64,000 nt of DNA from JAOTVV01 sp041602035. GTDB lineage: Bacteria; Gemmatimonadota; Gemmatimonadetes; Gemmatimonadales; GWC2-71-9. The notes under the pieces are model-generated. The model saw only the letters and a program-made list of their open reading frames with translations, searched no databases and was not told the origin of the DNA. Numbering within the stretch: position 1 is the stretch's first letter; each line of letters begins with the position of its first letter. The DNA lies in the NCBI GenBank assembly GCA_041602035.1, contig JBFIHA010000015.1:1-64000 (forward strand). The letters run 5' to 3'. The translations under genes were made by a program, and so were the position numbers. Below, in pieces: positions 1-8,063 of this stretch.

Positions 1-172
1 ACCTCGCATCCGGGCCGGTTCGCTCCCGGCAGCCATGGAGCGATGCCACTGCCGACGGCCCGGAGTGTGGCCCCGCCGCCAACACGGCGCCCACCGTCCA
101 GACGCCCACCGACGACGAGGCCGTTGGACCGCCGACGGAGAGAGCCCTCACTCTTCTCCTAGGAGGTGTGCA

Positions 173-745
173 ATGCGCGCCCTACGCTTGCTGTTCATCC
201 CGCTCGTGCTGGTCGCCTGCACGGACACCCAGGCACCGATTGACCAGCAGCCACTGTTCAACTTCTCGAACGGACCGGACCAGTCTGGGATTGTGTCGCG
301 AGCCAGTGGCGCCTATGCGGCATCCTGGTCTGACGCCGCCACTGGTTGGCGAGTGGTGTTCGGGGCCGATATGCTGGAGTTCTGCGCCGGCATCATCAGT
401 TTCGACGAGCTTCAGTGGGCGGACAAGGTTCTCCCAACGGACGATAGGATCGTGTCCCTCAACGCGTATGAGGCCCGTACGTCGGTCTGGCCTTTCACCG
501 CCTTTGACTGCACCCTGTTCACCACGGTGGACCCCCTGGCCACTGGCTACTCTGACTTCAAGTGGGTCGACAACGACCTGACTTTTTCGGAGCACCCGAA
601 CGTCAACAGCTGGGGGTTCAAGGCCAACGGCACGCTGGCTTGGACCATGGACGGTAGTCCCGCACAGTTCAACTTCCACCGGAAGATCGTGGTCAAGAAG
701 GATGGCACGCTCCTGAATTTCCATCAGGAGTTGCAGTTGAAGTAG
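173..745 (+). CDS. Secreted lipoprotein of unknown function
   Basis: Predicted 190-residue lipoprotein. The start at 173 was chosen because a perfect AGGAGG lies at 161-166 and because residues 1-16 form a type II signal peptide ending in the lipobox LVAC, with Cys16 as the lipidated residue. An in-frame ATG at 35 lies far upstream without a ribosome site. The mature part is rich in aromatic residues and has a few Cys; I recognise no family. Bases 1-172 upstream are open in one frame with plausible codon use but contain no start or end I can assign. The gene stands alone and is followed by a strong terminator. Function unknown. Confidence 0.75.
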   Translation: MRALRLLFIPLVLVACTDTQAPIDQQPLFNFSNGPDQSGIVSRASGAYAASWSDAATGWRVVFGADMLEFCAGIISFDELQWADKVLPTDDRIVSLNAYEARTSVWPFTAFDCTLFTTVDPLATGYSDFKWVDNDLTFSEHPNVNSWGFKANGTLAWTMDGSPAQFNFHRKIVVKKDGTLLNFHQELQLK

Positions 746-783
746 TGTCGCCGGCTAACCGGCGGCTCGGTGGAGTGCTGTGG

Positions 784-826
784 CATCGCCCCGAGTGTCC
801 ACGGGACGCTCGGGGCGATGGCTTTT
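784..826 (+). terminator. Rho-independent terminator after the 173-745 gene
   Basis: Arms 784-795 and 809-820 are a perfect 12-bp inverted repeat, extended inward by a further five pairs (one G-T) to a 3-base loop, and followed by CTTTT at 822-826. It separates the lone plus-strand lipoprotein gene from the convergent rdgB. Confidence 0.85.
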
Positions 827-884
827 GCCGCGGCAGCTATGCCATTCGCCGCCCTAGCCGTTCACCCTGGGCGGCAGTGGTTCG

Positions 885-1538
885 TCACGCACCGAACGTG
901 TGAGGGGGCCTCTGGGGCGCCTGCGACCGCAGCCACTCGGCAAACGCCCGGAACGCGCGCCCCCGATGGCTCACCTCGTGCTTGGCCTCTGGCGAGGCCT
1001 CGCCGAAGCTCATACTGAGATCGTCCGAGAAGAACAGCGGATCGTAGCCGAACCCGCCGGTGCCCTTGGGTTCCTCCAAGATGCGACCGGTGCACGTGCC
1101 CTCGAAGGAATGCGACGGCGCATCGGGCCGCGGCAGGAACGCCACCACGCAGCGGTACCGCGCGCGCCGCCGCTCCGGCGGCAACCCACGCAGTCGCGTC
1201 AGCATCTCACGGTTGTTTGCGGCATCCTGCTGATCCGCCGGCCCGTCGAACATCGCGAACCGGCGCGACCGCACGCCCGGCAACCCGCCCAACGCAAATA
1301 CCTCGATCCCGGAGTCGTCAGCGACGGTTGGCAGACCGCTCAACCGCGCGAAATACTCGGCCTTGTGTCGTGCGTTGCCGTCGAACGTCTCGGCAACTTC
1401 CAACGTCTCTTCGGCACGGGTCTCGGCAATACCGGTTTCGTTCAGAAAGACGAGGTCATAGGGTAGGTCGCCGAGGATGGTGCGGATCTCCCGTTCCTTG
1501 CCCGGATTGCGCGTGGCTACCAGGAGCTTGCCCTTCAC
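885..1538 (-). CDS. rdgB: XTP/dITP diphosphatase (Ham1/RdgB family)
   Basis: Hydrolyses non-canonical purine nucleoside triphosphates (dITP, XTP) to monophosphate and pyrophosphate, keeping them out of DNA and RNA. The 217-residue protein has the family's TRNPGK start motif, VADDSG (catalytic Asp region), GFGYDPLF and the C-terminal SHRGRA. Length is normal. Its ATG overlaps the rph stop by 4 bases (ATGA), so the two are translationally coupled; rph-rdgB is a common pair. Last gene of the minus-strand run beginning upstream with the antiporter. Confidence 0.95.
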   Translation of the reverse strand: MKGKLLVATRNPGKEREIRTILGDLPYDLVFLNETGIAETRAEETLEVAETFDGNARHKAEYFARLSGLPTVADDSGIEVFALGGLPGVRSRRFAMFDGPADQQDAANNREMLTRLRGLPPERRRARYRCVVAFLPRPDAPSHSFEGTCTGRILEEPKGTGGFGYDPLFFSDDLSMSFGEASPEAKHEVSHRGRAFRAFAEWLRSQAPQRPPHTFGA

Positions 1539-2248
1539 TGCCCCAGCACCATCCGCTGCTCGGCGAACAACTGCGTGATCCCCCCGTGGGCGAGATCGAG
1601 CATGCGCTCCAAATCGTCACGCGCAAATGGGCTGCCCTCGGACGTGCCCTGCACCTCGACGAACCGATCGGGTGCGCGCATGACGACGTTGGCGTCCACC
1701 TCCGCCACCTTGTCTTCCGCGTAGTCCAGATCGAGACAGGCGCGTCCGTTCACCATCCCGACCGACACGGCCGCCACCAAACCGGCGAACGGGTTCGGCA
1801 CCCCGCCGTGCTCGGCCACCCAGGCGCAGGCGTCGGCCAGCGCCACGGCCCCGCCCGTGATGGCGGCGGTCCGCGTGCCGCCGTCCGCCTGGAGCACGTC
1901 GCAGTCCACCGTGATAGTGCGCTGCCCGAAGTCGAACCCGGTGAGCGCCGACCGCAGGCTGCGACCAATGAGCCGCTGAATCTCCGCGGTCCGCCCACCG
2001 GTCCCCCGCCGCTCACGCTGCGATCGTTCCGTGGTGGCGCGGGGCAACATCGCGTACTCAGCCGTAACCCAGCCGAGGCCCGTGTCGCGGCGCCATCCGG
2101 GTACCCTGTCTTCGACGCTCGCGGTGCACAGCACGACGGTGCCCCCGAACCGCACCAGACACGAGCCTTCGGCGTAGGGATTCACTCCGCGCTCCAGGGT
2201 GACGGGGCGCAGCGCGTCGACCGTGCGGCCGTCGGGACGCGACGGCAT
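1535..2248 (-). CDS. rph: Ribonuclease PH
   Basis: Phosphorolytic 3'-to-5' exoribonuclease that trims tRNA 3' ends. The 237 residues match the family length. It opens with the typical RPDGR segment, followed by GSCLVRFGGT, the ERRGTGGRTAEIQRLIGR basic/active-site region, DCDVLQADGGTRTAAITG (phosphate binding) and the C-terminal VEVQGTSEG. The ATG at 2248 shares one base with the antiporter stop (TGATG), so the start is well fixed. The same frame stays open far upstream through the antiporter gene by chance. Confidence 0.95.
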   Translation of the reverse strand: MPSRPDGRTVDALRPVTLERGVNPYAEGSCLVRFGGTVVLCTASVEDRVPGWRRDTGLGWVTAEYAMLPRATTERSQRERRGTGGRTAEIQRLIGRSLRSALTGFDFGQRTITVDCDVLQADGGTRTAAITGGAVALADACAWVAEHGGVPNPFAGLVAAVSVGMVNGRACLDLDYAEDKVAEVDANVVMRAPDRFVEVQGTSEGSPFARDDLERMLDLAHGGITQLFAEQRMVLGQ

Positions 2249-3633
2249 CAGTCGTCGTCCGGCGGCTTGGGTGGGGGCGGCACCGGTTGCTCGCCCGTTG
2301 GGGGAGCTTCGGCGCCCCGCCCCGCGGAGTGCCGCACCCCCCAGCGACCGAACGACCACTTGAGGAGCGGCGGGGCGATGAACGTGGTCCCCATGAGCAT
2401 GATCACCACGGCGCTGAACAGTTCGGTGTTCACTACGCCGGCCATGAGCCCCATGTTGGCGAAGATGAGTCCCACTTCGCCCCGCGGGATCATCCCGATG
2501 CCCACGCCCACGCGGTTGAACTTGATCCACGGCGCGGCCCATCCGGCCACGATCTTCCCGATGATCGCGATCACGAACAGCGCGCCCCCGATCAAGAGCA
2601 CCGAGATGTTCTCGGGGTTGGTCGGATCGAGCAGGCTCACGTCGAACTTGGCCCCGATACTGAGGAAGAACACCGGGGTAAAGATGTCGGCCACTGGCTT
2701 GATGCGGCTGCTGATCACATCGAACTGATTGGTCCCGGAGAGAATGAGGCCCGCGGCGAAGGCGCCGATGATCATCGCGAGCCCCGCCTGATCGGCCGCG
2801 GCGGCCATGAGCAGCAGGAACGCGAAGCCCGACACCAGGAGCATGCCGCGCACCCGCATCTGATCCAGCAGGCCAAACACGCGGGGGGCGAGGAGCAGAC
2901 CGATGCCGACCGCGGCCACCAGGAACCCGATCGCGATCACGACCGAGCGGCTCACCGAGAGCACCGAGATCGCGTTGCCCGCGACCAGGGCCGAGACCAA
3001 CCCCAGGAGCACGATGCCCATGATGTCGTCGATCACCGCCGCCCCGATGATGAGACGGGCCTCGACCGAGTGCATGAGCCGCAGGTCCTGGAGTACGCGT
3101 GCCGTGATGCCCACCGACGTCGCCGTGAGCGTTGCGCCGAGGAAGATGGCAGTTGTCGTCGCTGAGGCGTGATTCAACGAAGGATCGATGAACGGAGCCA
3201 TCCAGAACAGGATGCCCCCGGCCAACGGCACGACCACCCCGACCACTGCCACTGAAAAAGCGCCGCCACCGACGCGGAACATTTGCTTGAGGTCCGTCTC
3301 CAAGCCGATCTCGAACAGCAGCACGACGACGCCGATCTCGGCGAAGATCGTCACGATCTCGGTGAGCGGGTTGTCGGGCGACGTGGGGATGATGCCGAGC
3401 ACGCTGCCACCGAGGAAGATGCCGGCGATCAGCTCGCCGAGCACCGCCGGCTGGCCGATCCGCTCGAACAACTCCCCGGAGAACTTCCCGGCCACCAGCA
3501 TCACTGCGAAGATCACGAAGACGCTCACCATCAGCTCCGTCCCGTGTCCACCACCTTCCTGTGCCGCCCAAAGGGGCGACGCAGCCGCCAATTGGAGTAC
3601 GATGGCGGCTCCCACACCGCGTCGAATGGTCAT
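2248..3633 (-). CDS. Cation:proton antiporter, CPA2 (KefB/NapA-like) family
   Basis: Inner-membrane Na+ or K+/H+ exchanger. The 461-residue protein has an N-terminal signal-like helix followed by about 12 hydrophobic helices. It contains the CPA2 hallmarks: GELIAGIFLGGSVLG near the N-terminus, LLFEIGLETDL, and the paired acidic motif AAVIDDIMGIVLLG (Asp-Asp in the ion-binding helix). No C-terminal TrkA-N/RCK domain is present; the last ~40 residues are Pro-rich. It is the first gene of a coupled trio with rph and rdgB. Substrate ion cannot be told from sequence. Confidence 0.88.
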   Translation of the reverse strand: MTIRRGVGAAIVLQLAAASPLWAAQEGGGHGTELMVSVFVIFAVMLVAGKFSGELFERIGQPAVLGELIAGIFLGGSVLGIIPTSPDNPLTEIVTIFAEIGVVVLLFEIGLETDLKQMFRVGGGAFSVAVVGVVVPLAGGILFWMAPFIDPSLNHASATTTAIFLGATLTATSVGITARVLQDLRLMHSVEARLIIGAAVIDDIMGIVLLGLVSALVAGNAISVLSVSRSVVIAIGFLVAAVGIGLLLAPRVFGLLDQMRVRGMLLVSGFAFLLLMAAAADQAGLAMIIGAFAAGLILSGTNQFDVISSRIKPVADIFTPVFFLSIGAKFDVSLLDPTNPENISVLLIGGALFVIAIIGKIVAGWAAPWIKFNRVGVGIGMIPRGEVGLIFANMGLMAGVVNTELFSAVVIMLMGTTFIAPPLLKWSFGRWGVRHSAGRGAEAPPTGEQPVPPPPKPPDDD

Positions 3634-3650
3634 AGTCTCCGTGTACCGTC

Positions 3651-4019
3651 TCAGAGCCTGGCCCGGGCCTCCGGCCTGAACGTGTAGATGTAGTTGACGA
3701 AGGGAAGTTCGAGCGTCACGGCATAGGACGTAGACACTTTGATCTCACGAGGACGCGCCGTCCGTCGGATCGTGAGCTTGCGGGCCTCGGGGGGGAGACC
3801 CAGCGATTCGATCTTGTTGAGCACCCGTCGTCGGATCTCGATGTCCTCGATGGTCGAGGCGAACTGCACCGTCGACCGCATCTCGTCGAGCAGCTGGAGA
3901 TACCGGAACACGTGTCCGCCGATCGGGATGCCATAGTACAGCACCACGGCGAGCACCAAGAGCGAGATCAAACATCCCCGCCGGCTCGCGCCGCGGGTGG
4001 AAGCCACCCGGGGCCTCAC
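3651..4019 (-). CDS. Small membrane-anchored protein of unknown function
   Basis: 122-residue protein with a short basic N-terminus, one transmembrane helix (about residues 15-38, GCLISLLVLAVVLYYG) and a soluble C-terminal part with alternating charged and hydrophobic stretches. The start chosen is GTG at 4019, whose GTGA overlaps the stop of the lptE-like gene. Longer readings would run deep into that gene. It could be a DUF4845-like protein, but I am not sure. Co-transcribed with two envelope lipoproteins, which suggests an envelope role. Confidence 0.7.
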   Translation of the reverse strand: MRPRVASTRGASRRGCLISLLVLAVVLYYGIPIGGHVFRYLQLLDEMRSTVQFASTIEDIEIRRRVLNKIESLGLPPEARKLTIRRTARPREIKVSTSYAVTLELPFVNYIYTFRPEARARL

Positions 4020-4483
4020 CACTGCGACTGGGCGCCGTCCACGATGTCCGCGACGAGCTTCTCGAGGGCCACCTTCCGCCCGTCGGCCTCCTGGGGCGGC
4101 TGGTATTCCCCGTCGACCGAGAGCCCCGACCGCTGCCACAACATCCGTCCCTCCCGCTGGTCGAAGATCTCGATGTTGATCATGAGCCGGACGCGCCGGC
4201 GCGTGACCTGCACCGCCCCACCGACGCCCGGTTGCTGCGAGAGCAAGAGATCCGGTTCGTAGCGCACGATCGCGCCGCGCACCACAGCGTCGGCACTGGT
4301 CTCAGAGGCCTGCCGCAGGCCGAGGCGCCGCTCCATGGCCTCCCGCACCGCATCTGCCACTTCCTGCACGAGGACGGGTTCGGCCGTTTGGTTGTCGAAG
4401 GGGAGAATGGCGACGGTCTTGATGTTGCCTGGCAGCCCGCCGCCGGCGAAGCCGTAGAGGCACGCCGACACCGCGAGCGCCAC
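4016..4483 (-). CDS. lptE: LptE-like LPS-assembly lipoprotein
   Basis: Probable outer-membrane lipoprotein that would plug the LptD barrel during LPS export. The protein has a lipobox (AVSAC) at the very N-terminus, then NIKTVAILPFDNQTAEP, the DAVREAMERR helix, and a C-terminal LVADIVDG segment typical of LptE-like proteins of the FCB/Gemmatimonadota type. The start is uncertain: GTG at 4483 leaves only a short leader before the lipobox Cys. The hydrophobic signal continues upstream (in-frame up to about 4501) without an ATG, GTG or TTG. It lies 22 bases after the LolB-like gene. Confidence 0.75.
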   Translation of the reverse strand: MALAVSACLYGFAGGGLPGNIKTVAILPFDNQTAEPVLVQEVADAVREAMERRLGLRQASETSADAVVRGAIVRYEPDLLLSQQPGVGGAVQVTRRRVRLMINIEIFDQREGRMLWQRSGLSVDGEYQPPQEADGRKVALEKLVADIVDGAQSQW

Positions 4484-4505
4484 CGCGGTCAGCAGCCCGA
4501 TCGGC

Positions 4506-5225
4506 TCACGGTTCCTTCCAAATGCTCGGATCGATCTCGGCGACAGTTTCGATCGCCTCCACCGTGAAGTGCACGAAGCTCGCGGATTCCGGGAACACCA
4601 TCCGCGCGCTCACTGGGCGGAGGACGGAATCGGCGTATTCGACCTGTACCGTCCCCACCACATCACGCAGGCGTCGCATTTCCGCCGCGAGGCCGGCGGG
4701 CTGCCCCTGCGTCCACACGAAGGTCAGCGTGTCGGTGATCGACGCATAGCGCCACCGCCGTACGCCACCGGCTTCGTCGCCGAACACCTGCATCTCGGGC
4801 GGTGGGCTCGGCAGGATGCCCAGAGCGGTCCAGAACAGCGGCGCCACCCTGATCAGCTGCTCGACGTCGTCCTGTGGCCGCGACCACAGGATCTCATCAC
4901 CCACCACCACGGCGGCGCCCGACCGGCCGAAGGGGGCGCGGTAGTCGAACCGCACCGAATCGGGCGGCACGAACACGACCGCCGCCCGCCCCCGCGCCGA
5001 CCCCTGCTGCGTTTGATACGTCCACCGCAAATCGTAACGCAACGGCTCGACCGGCTGATGCGGGGCGAGCCATTCGGTCAGGGTCGTTCGCGACACCGGC
5101 GGGAGACCGGCGGGCGCAAGCCGCGCCGTTCGCACACCGCACCCCGACGCGATCACCACCAGCATCAGGGCACCGGCATAATAGGGCACGCAGGACCGGC
5201 GGTCAAGCGCAAGCCGTTGCGGCAT
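4506..5225 (-). CDS. LolB/DUF4292-like outer-membrane lipoprotein
   Basis: 239-residue lipoprotein: basic N-terminus, hydrophobic helix (residues 15-28) and lipobox IASGC. The remaining chain has the repeating antiparallel strand pattern of LolA/LolB folds (YDLRWTYQTQQGSARG, VRFDYRAPFG, EILWSRP), which suggests binding of lipid or lipoprotein acyl chains during transport to the outer membrane. Its ATG overlaps the stop of the upstream barrel gene by one base. Family assignment rests on fold pattern and context, not on a catalytic motif. Confidence 0.65.
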   Translation of the reverse strand: MPQRLALDRRSCVPYYAGALMLVVIASGCGVRTARLAPAGLPPVSRTTLTEWLAPHQPVEPLRYDLRWTYQTQQGSARGRAAVVFVPPDSVRFDYRAPFGRSGAAVVVGDEILWSRPQDDVEQLIRVAPLFWTALGILPSPPPEMQVFGDEAGGVRRWRYASITDTLTFVWTQGQPAGLAAEMRRLRDVVGTVQVEYADSVLRPVSARMVFPESASFVHFTVEAIETVAEIDPSIWKEP

Positions 5226-8062
5226 CAGTAGTTAAATCCAAAGAAGAAATCGGTGAACCAGCGGTTGTCCTCGATCGGCGGCAGAGCATACCCAAACGTG
5301 TCGCCGAAGGCAAACCGCCACCCCATATCCATGCGCAGCACCATGGCGAACCCGAGCGGCAGCCGAAGGCCGAATCCACCACTGCCGATGATGCTGCGCC
5401 CGTCTGTTGGGTCGTTCCACGCGCCGCCCGCGTCTAGGAACAGCGCGCCCTGCACACCGGGGAACCGCACGGGCCCGAACGGGAAGCCCAGCGTCACGTA
5501 GTTGGTGATGGGAAACCGAAGCTCCTGATTCAGCAGGAAGGCGCGCGAGCCACCCACGTTACCGATGCGGGGGTAGCCGCGGAGCCCCCAGGGACCGCCG
5601 ATAGCCACGCGCCGCGGTCGGCTCCCGTCGGAGTAGAACCCGATTGCGCGCAGCGCGTACGCGGTCTGCAGCCCCAGCCGATGATACGTGCGGTAGTCCA
5701 GCGACACCTGCCACGAGTCGAACCGGCCGTTGCTGAGGTCGTTGGTGATGCCCGCAGTAATGTTGGTGCGGGTGCCGTCGATGGGTCCGCTCGGCAGCCA
5801 CAGCGAGTTGTCGTGCACGTAGCTGACATAGTTCGACGCCAGCCACCCCACGCGCCGTTGGTCGCCCTCGACGAACGATGCGAAGTCGAACCGATCGGAG
5901 TGCTCGAAGCGCAGCGCAGCCCCGATCCGTCGGAAGCGGGACAACGGCCATCGGACGTCGGCGAACACGCCGTACGAGGTCTCCTCATAGAGCGCCGAGT
6001 AGTCGGCGCTGGTGAACAACCCGCGCAGGCGGAAGGCACCCACGCCCCAGTTCAACCGGCGCTTCCGGTTCAGGTAGAGCGCGGACGCGTTGATGTTGTC
6101 GATGAGGTTTCCGAAGTTTTGGGATTGGAACGTCGCGGCCGTCACGTACAGCAGGTGATCGCTCAACAGATCGGAGAACTGCAGTACCATCCCCTGCACC
6201 GACCCAATCCCCGGAGCCACCAGGGCATCGCCGAGCGCGAAGTCCAGATGGAGTCCCGGCTCGTACGGCAACGGTTCCGCGGAGGCATATGGCGATGCAG
6301 TGAGTTCCGGCCACCGCCACCGCGTCATGTCGATGCTGTCCGCCAGCGTGATGACCGCGCCGTCATCGAGTCCTACCCGCTCGGGAGGGGCGCGATACAC
6401 CCGGAGCGTGAGATCGCCGAACGCGGAGAAGATGAGGCTGCCCTCCTCGGGGAGCCATTGCGGATCGAACACGCTCGTCAGCGTATTGCTCTCGCGCCGT
6501 CCCGTGCCGGTGGCGTCCACCGAATAGATGTCCGACACGCCGAGTCGATCGGACGTGAAGTAGATCCGCCCGTCACGCGCCCACCGTGGCTGCTGGTCCC
6601 GCCACGCCCCGTACGTGAGATGTCGAATCGCCCCGCCCTCCAGATCCAGCACAAACAGATTCAGGGCGCCGTCCACACCATAGGACGTGCGATCCGAGCT
6701 GAACACGAGGGCGCCTCCGTCCGGGGCGAACGAGGGATCCAAATCCTGGTACCGATCGTCCGAGAGCCGCTCCAGCCGCACGTTATCGAGCCACAGGCGG
6801 TACAGATCGGAATACCCGGCCTCACTCAGCCCGCTGAACACCACACTCTCGCCGTCCGGCGCCCACGCCGGCGAGAGGATCGACACCAGGTCGGCAAACT
6901 GATAGCGGCCGACCACCTCCTGCTCGGCCAGATCCCAGAAGAAGAGGGCATCGCGGTCGAGGTACCGAGAGGAGAACACCACCACGCCCGTTCGCACGTC
7001 CAGCCGCGACGAGAGGCTGTGGAACGACTCGAATTGCGCCGACCGTTCGCCCTTCACCACGACGTCGCGATCCTTGGGCCGGTCCCACGAGCCGCGGTAG
7101 ATGTTCATGTACCCGGTGCTCGGCGACAGAAACAGGTACTGCAGCACGGAGTCGGGCGGGTGGCGAAACGCCACGGGCTTGACCGCTAGGTCGGCGATGG
7201 CCTCCGCGGCGACGCTCAGTGGGCGCCGGTTGGTGATCTCGGGATAGTAGGTGCGCTGAAAATGGTAGCGCAGCGCGCTTTCCAATTCCTCGATCGGCAC
7301 GCCGTAGACCGCCTCCACCGCCTCGTCGAATGTGGAGTACCGCCACAGGTCCCGGTACAGGACTTGGACCCGCCAGTCACCGTATTCGGCGGCGAGCCAA
7401 CGGTGAATGGCTCCACCGATCGGGTAGACCACACCACTCGTCACCAGCGACAGCCGTCGGAGGCTCGGCATCGTGCCGGCCACGGTCAGGTCCCTGAGCA
7501 GGGTCTCGTCGAGTGCGTCCTCGCCGGCTGACCAGAACTCGGCGAGTCCCTCGGTCCACCACAGGGGGAGGGGCGGAATGCGGGAGCGGGGCGAGCGCAC
7601 CCGCACCTCGGCGATCACGCTCAGCTGGAACGCATGCACCAACTCGTGACGGAGCGTATGTCGGAACTCGAAGTAGTTGCCGTTGAAGGGGACGGCCACC
7701 CGCCGCTTCAAGAACTCGGTGACGCCGAGGATCCCTTCCGGCGGGATGAACGGCAAGATGTTGGTCTGCTCGAAATCGGCGTGCAGCGCGTAGATGATGA
7801 CCGGGATCCGTCTCCGCGGCGTGTGCCCGAACTTCCGCTCGAGGACGTGCACGCTTTCCTCCGCGTACGCGAGCGCCAGTCTCGCGAGCTCGTCCTCTTC
7901 GGGGTAGAAGTACAGGTCCACGTGGTCGCCGCGAAGCACCTGCCACTTGAAGTCGCGGTACTGGACCTTGTTCTGCCCGAAGTAGCCGAGCTGCGCATGG
8001 ACCGGCGCCGTACCGGCGAGGAGCGCGATGGCGACGATCGGGATCCAGCGGCCGCCCTCCAC
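5225..8062 (-). CDS. Gluzincin-like protease + TolB propeller + Omp85-type barrel fusion protein
   Basis: Large 945-residue envelope protein. Starting at GTG 8062, one base after the upstream stop, it has a signal peptide (cleavage near residues 23-24, VHA|QL). Residues ~40-340 form a peptidase-MA-like domain with HELVH at 139-143 and WTEGLAEF at 169-176, giving HExxH plus the downstream Glu ligand. Residues ~360-640 carry TolB/WD40-like propeller repeats (SPAWAPDGESVVFSG, DPSFAPDGGALVFSSD, QPRWARDGRIYFTSD). Residues ~690-945 are a BamA/surface-antigen barrel ending in an aromatic residue. It likely sits in the outer membrane with the other domains in the periplasm. Role unknown; envelope assembly or proteolysis is possible. 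Confidence 0.88.
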   Translation of the reverse strand: MEGGRWIPIVAIALLAGTAPVHAQLGYFGQNKVQYRDFKWQVLRGDHVDLYFYPEEDELARLALAYAEESVHVLERKFGHTPRRRIPVIIYALHADFEQTNILPFIPPEGILGVTEFLKRRVAVPFNGNYFEFRHTLRHELVHAFQLSVIAEVRVRSPRSRIPPLPLWWTEGLAEFWSAGEDALDETLLRDLTVAGTMPSLRRLSLVTSGVVYPIGGAIHRWLAAEYGDWRVQVLYRDLWRYSTFDEAVEAVYGVPIEELESALRYHFQRTYYPEITNRRPLSVAAEAIADLAVKPVAFRHPPDSVLQYLFLSPSTGYMNIYRGSWDRPKDRDVVVKGERSAQFESFHSLSSRLDVRTGVVVFSSRYLDRDALFFWDLAEQEVVGRYQFADLVSILSPAWAPDGESVVFSGLSEAGYSDLYRLWLDNVRLERLSDDRYQDLDPSFAPDGGALVFSSDRTSYGVDGALNLFVLDLEGGAIRHLTYGAWRDQQPRWARDGRIYFTSDRLGVSDIYSVDATGTGRRESNTLTSVFDPQWLPEEGSLIFSAFGDLTLRVYRAPPERVGLDDGAVITLADSIDMTRWRWPELTASPYASAEPLPYEPGLHLDFALGDALVAPGIGSVQGMVLQFSDLLSDHLLYVTAATFQSQNFGNLIDNINASALYLNRKRRLNWGVGAFRLRGLFTSADYSALYEETSYGVFADVRWPLSRFRRIGAALRFEHSDRFDFASFVEGDQRRVGWLASNYVSYVHDNSLWLPSGPIDGTRTNITAGITNDLSNGRFDSWQVSLDYRTYHRLGLQTAYALRAIGFYSDGSRPRRVAIGGPWGLRGYPRIGNVGGSRAFLLNQELRFPITNYVTLGFPFGPVRFPGVQGALFLDAGGAWNDPTDGRSIIGSGGFGLRLPLGFAMVLRMDMGWRFAFGDTFGYALPPIEDNRWFTDFFFGFNY

Positions 8063-8063
8063 G

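Noticed and set aside
1..172. Possible C-terminal end of an upstream gene
   Set aside because: One frame is open with plausible codons but runs through into the lipoprotein gene in a different frame, with no stop at a sensible place.
1217..2728. Long plus-strand open frame opposite rph and the antiporter
   Set aside because: High GC keeps antisense frames open; the translation is Arg/His/Pro-rich with no family, while the minus strand encodes clear RNase PH and an antiporter.
5681..7189. 502-codon plus-strand open frame
   Set aside because: Shadow of the protease/propeller/barrel gene; no start context and no recognisable protein.
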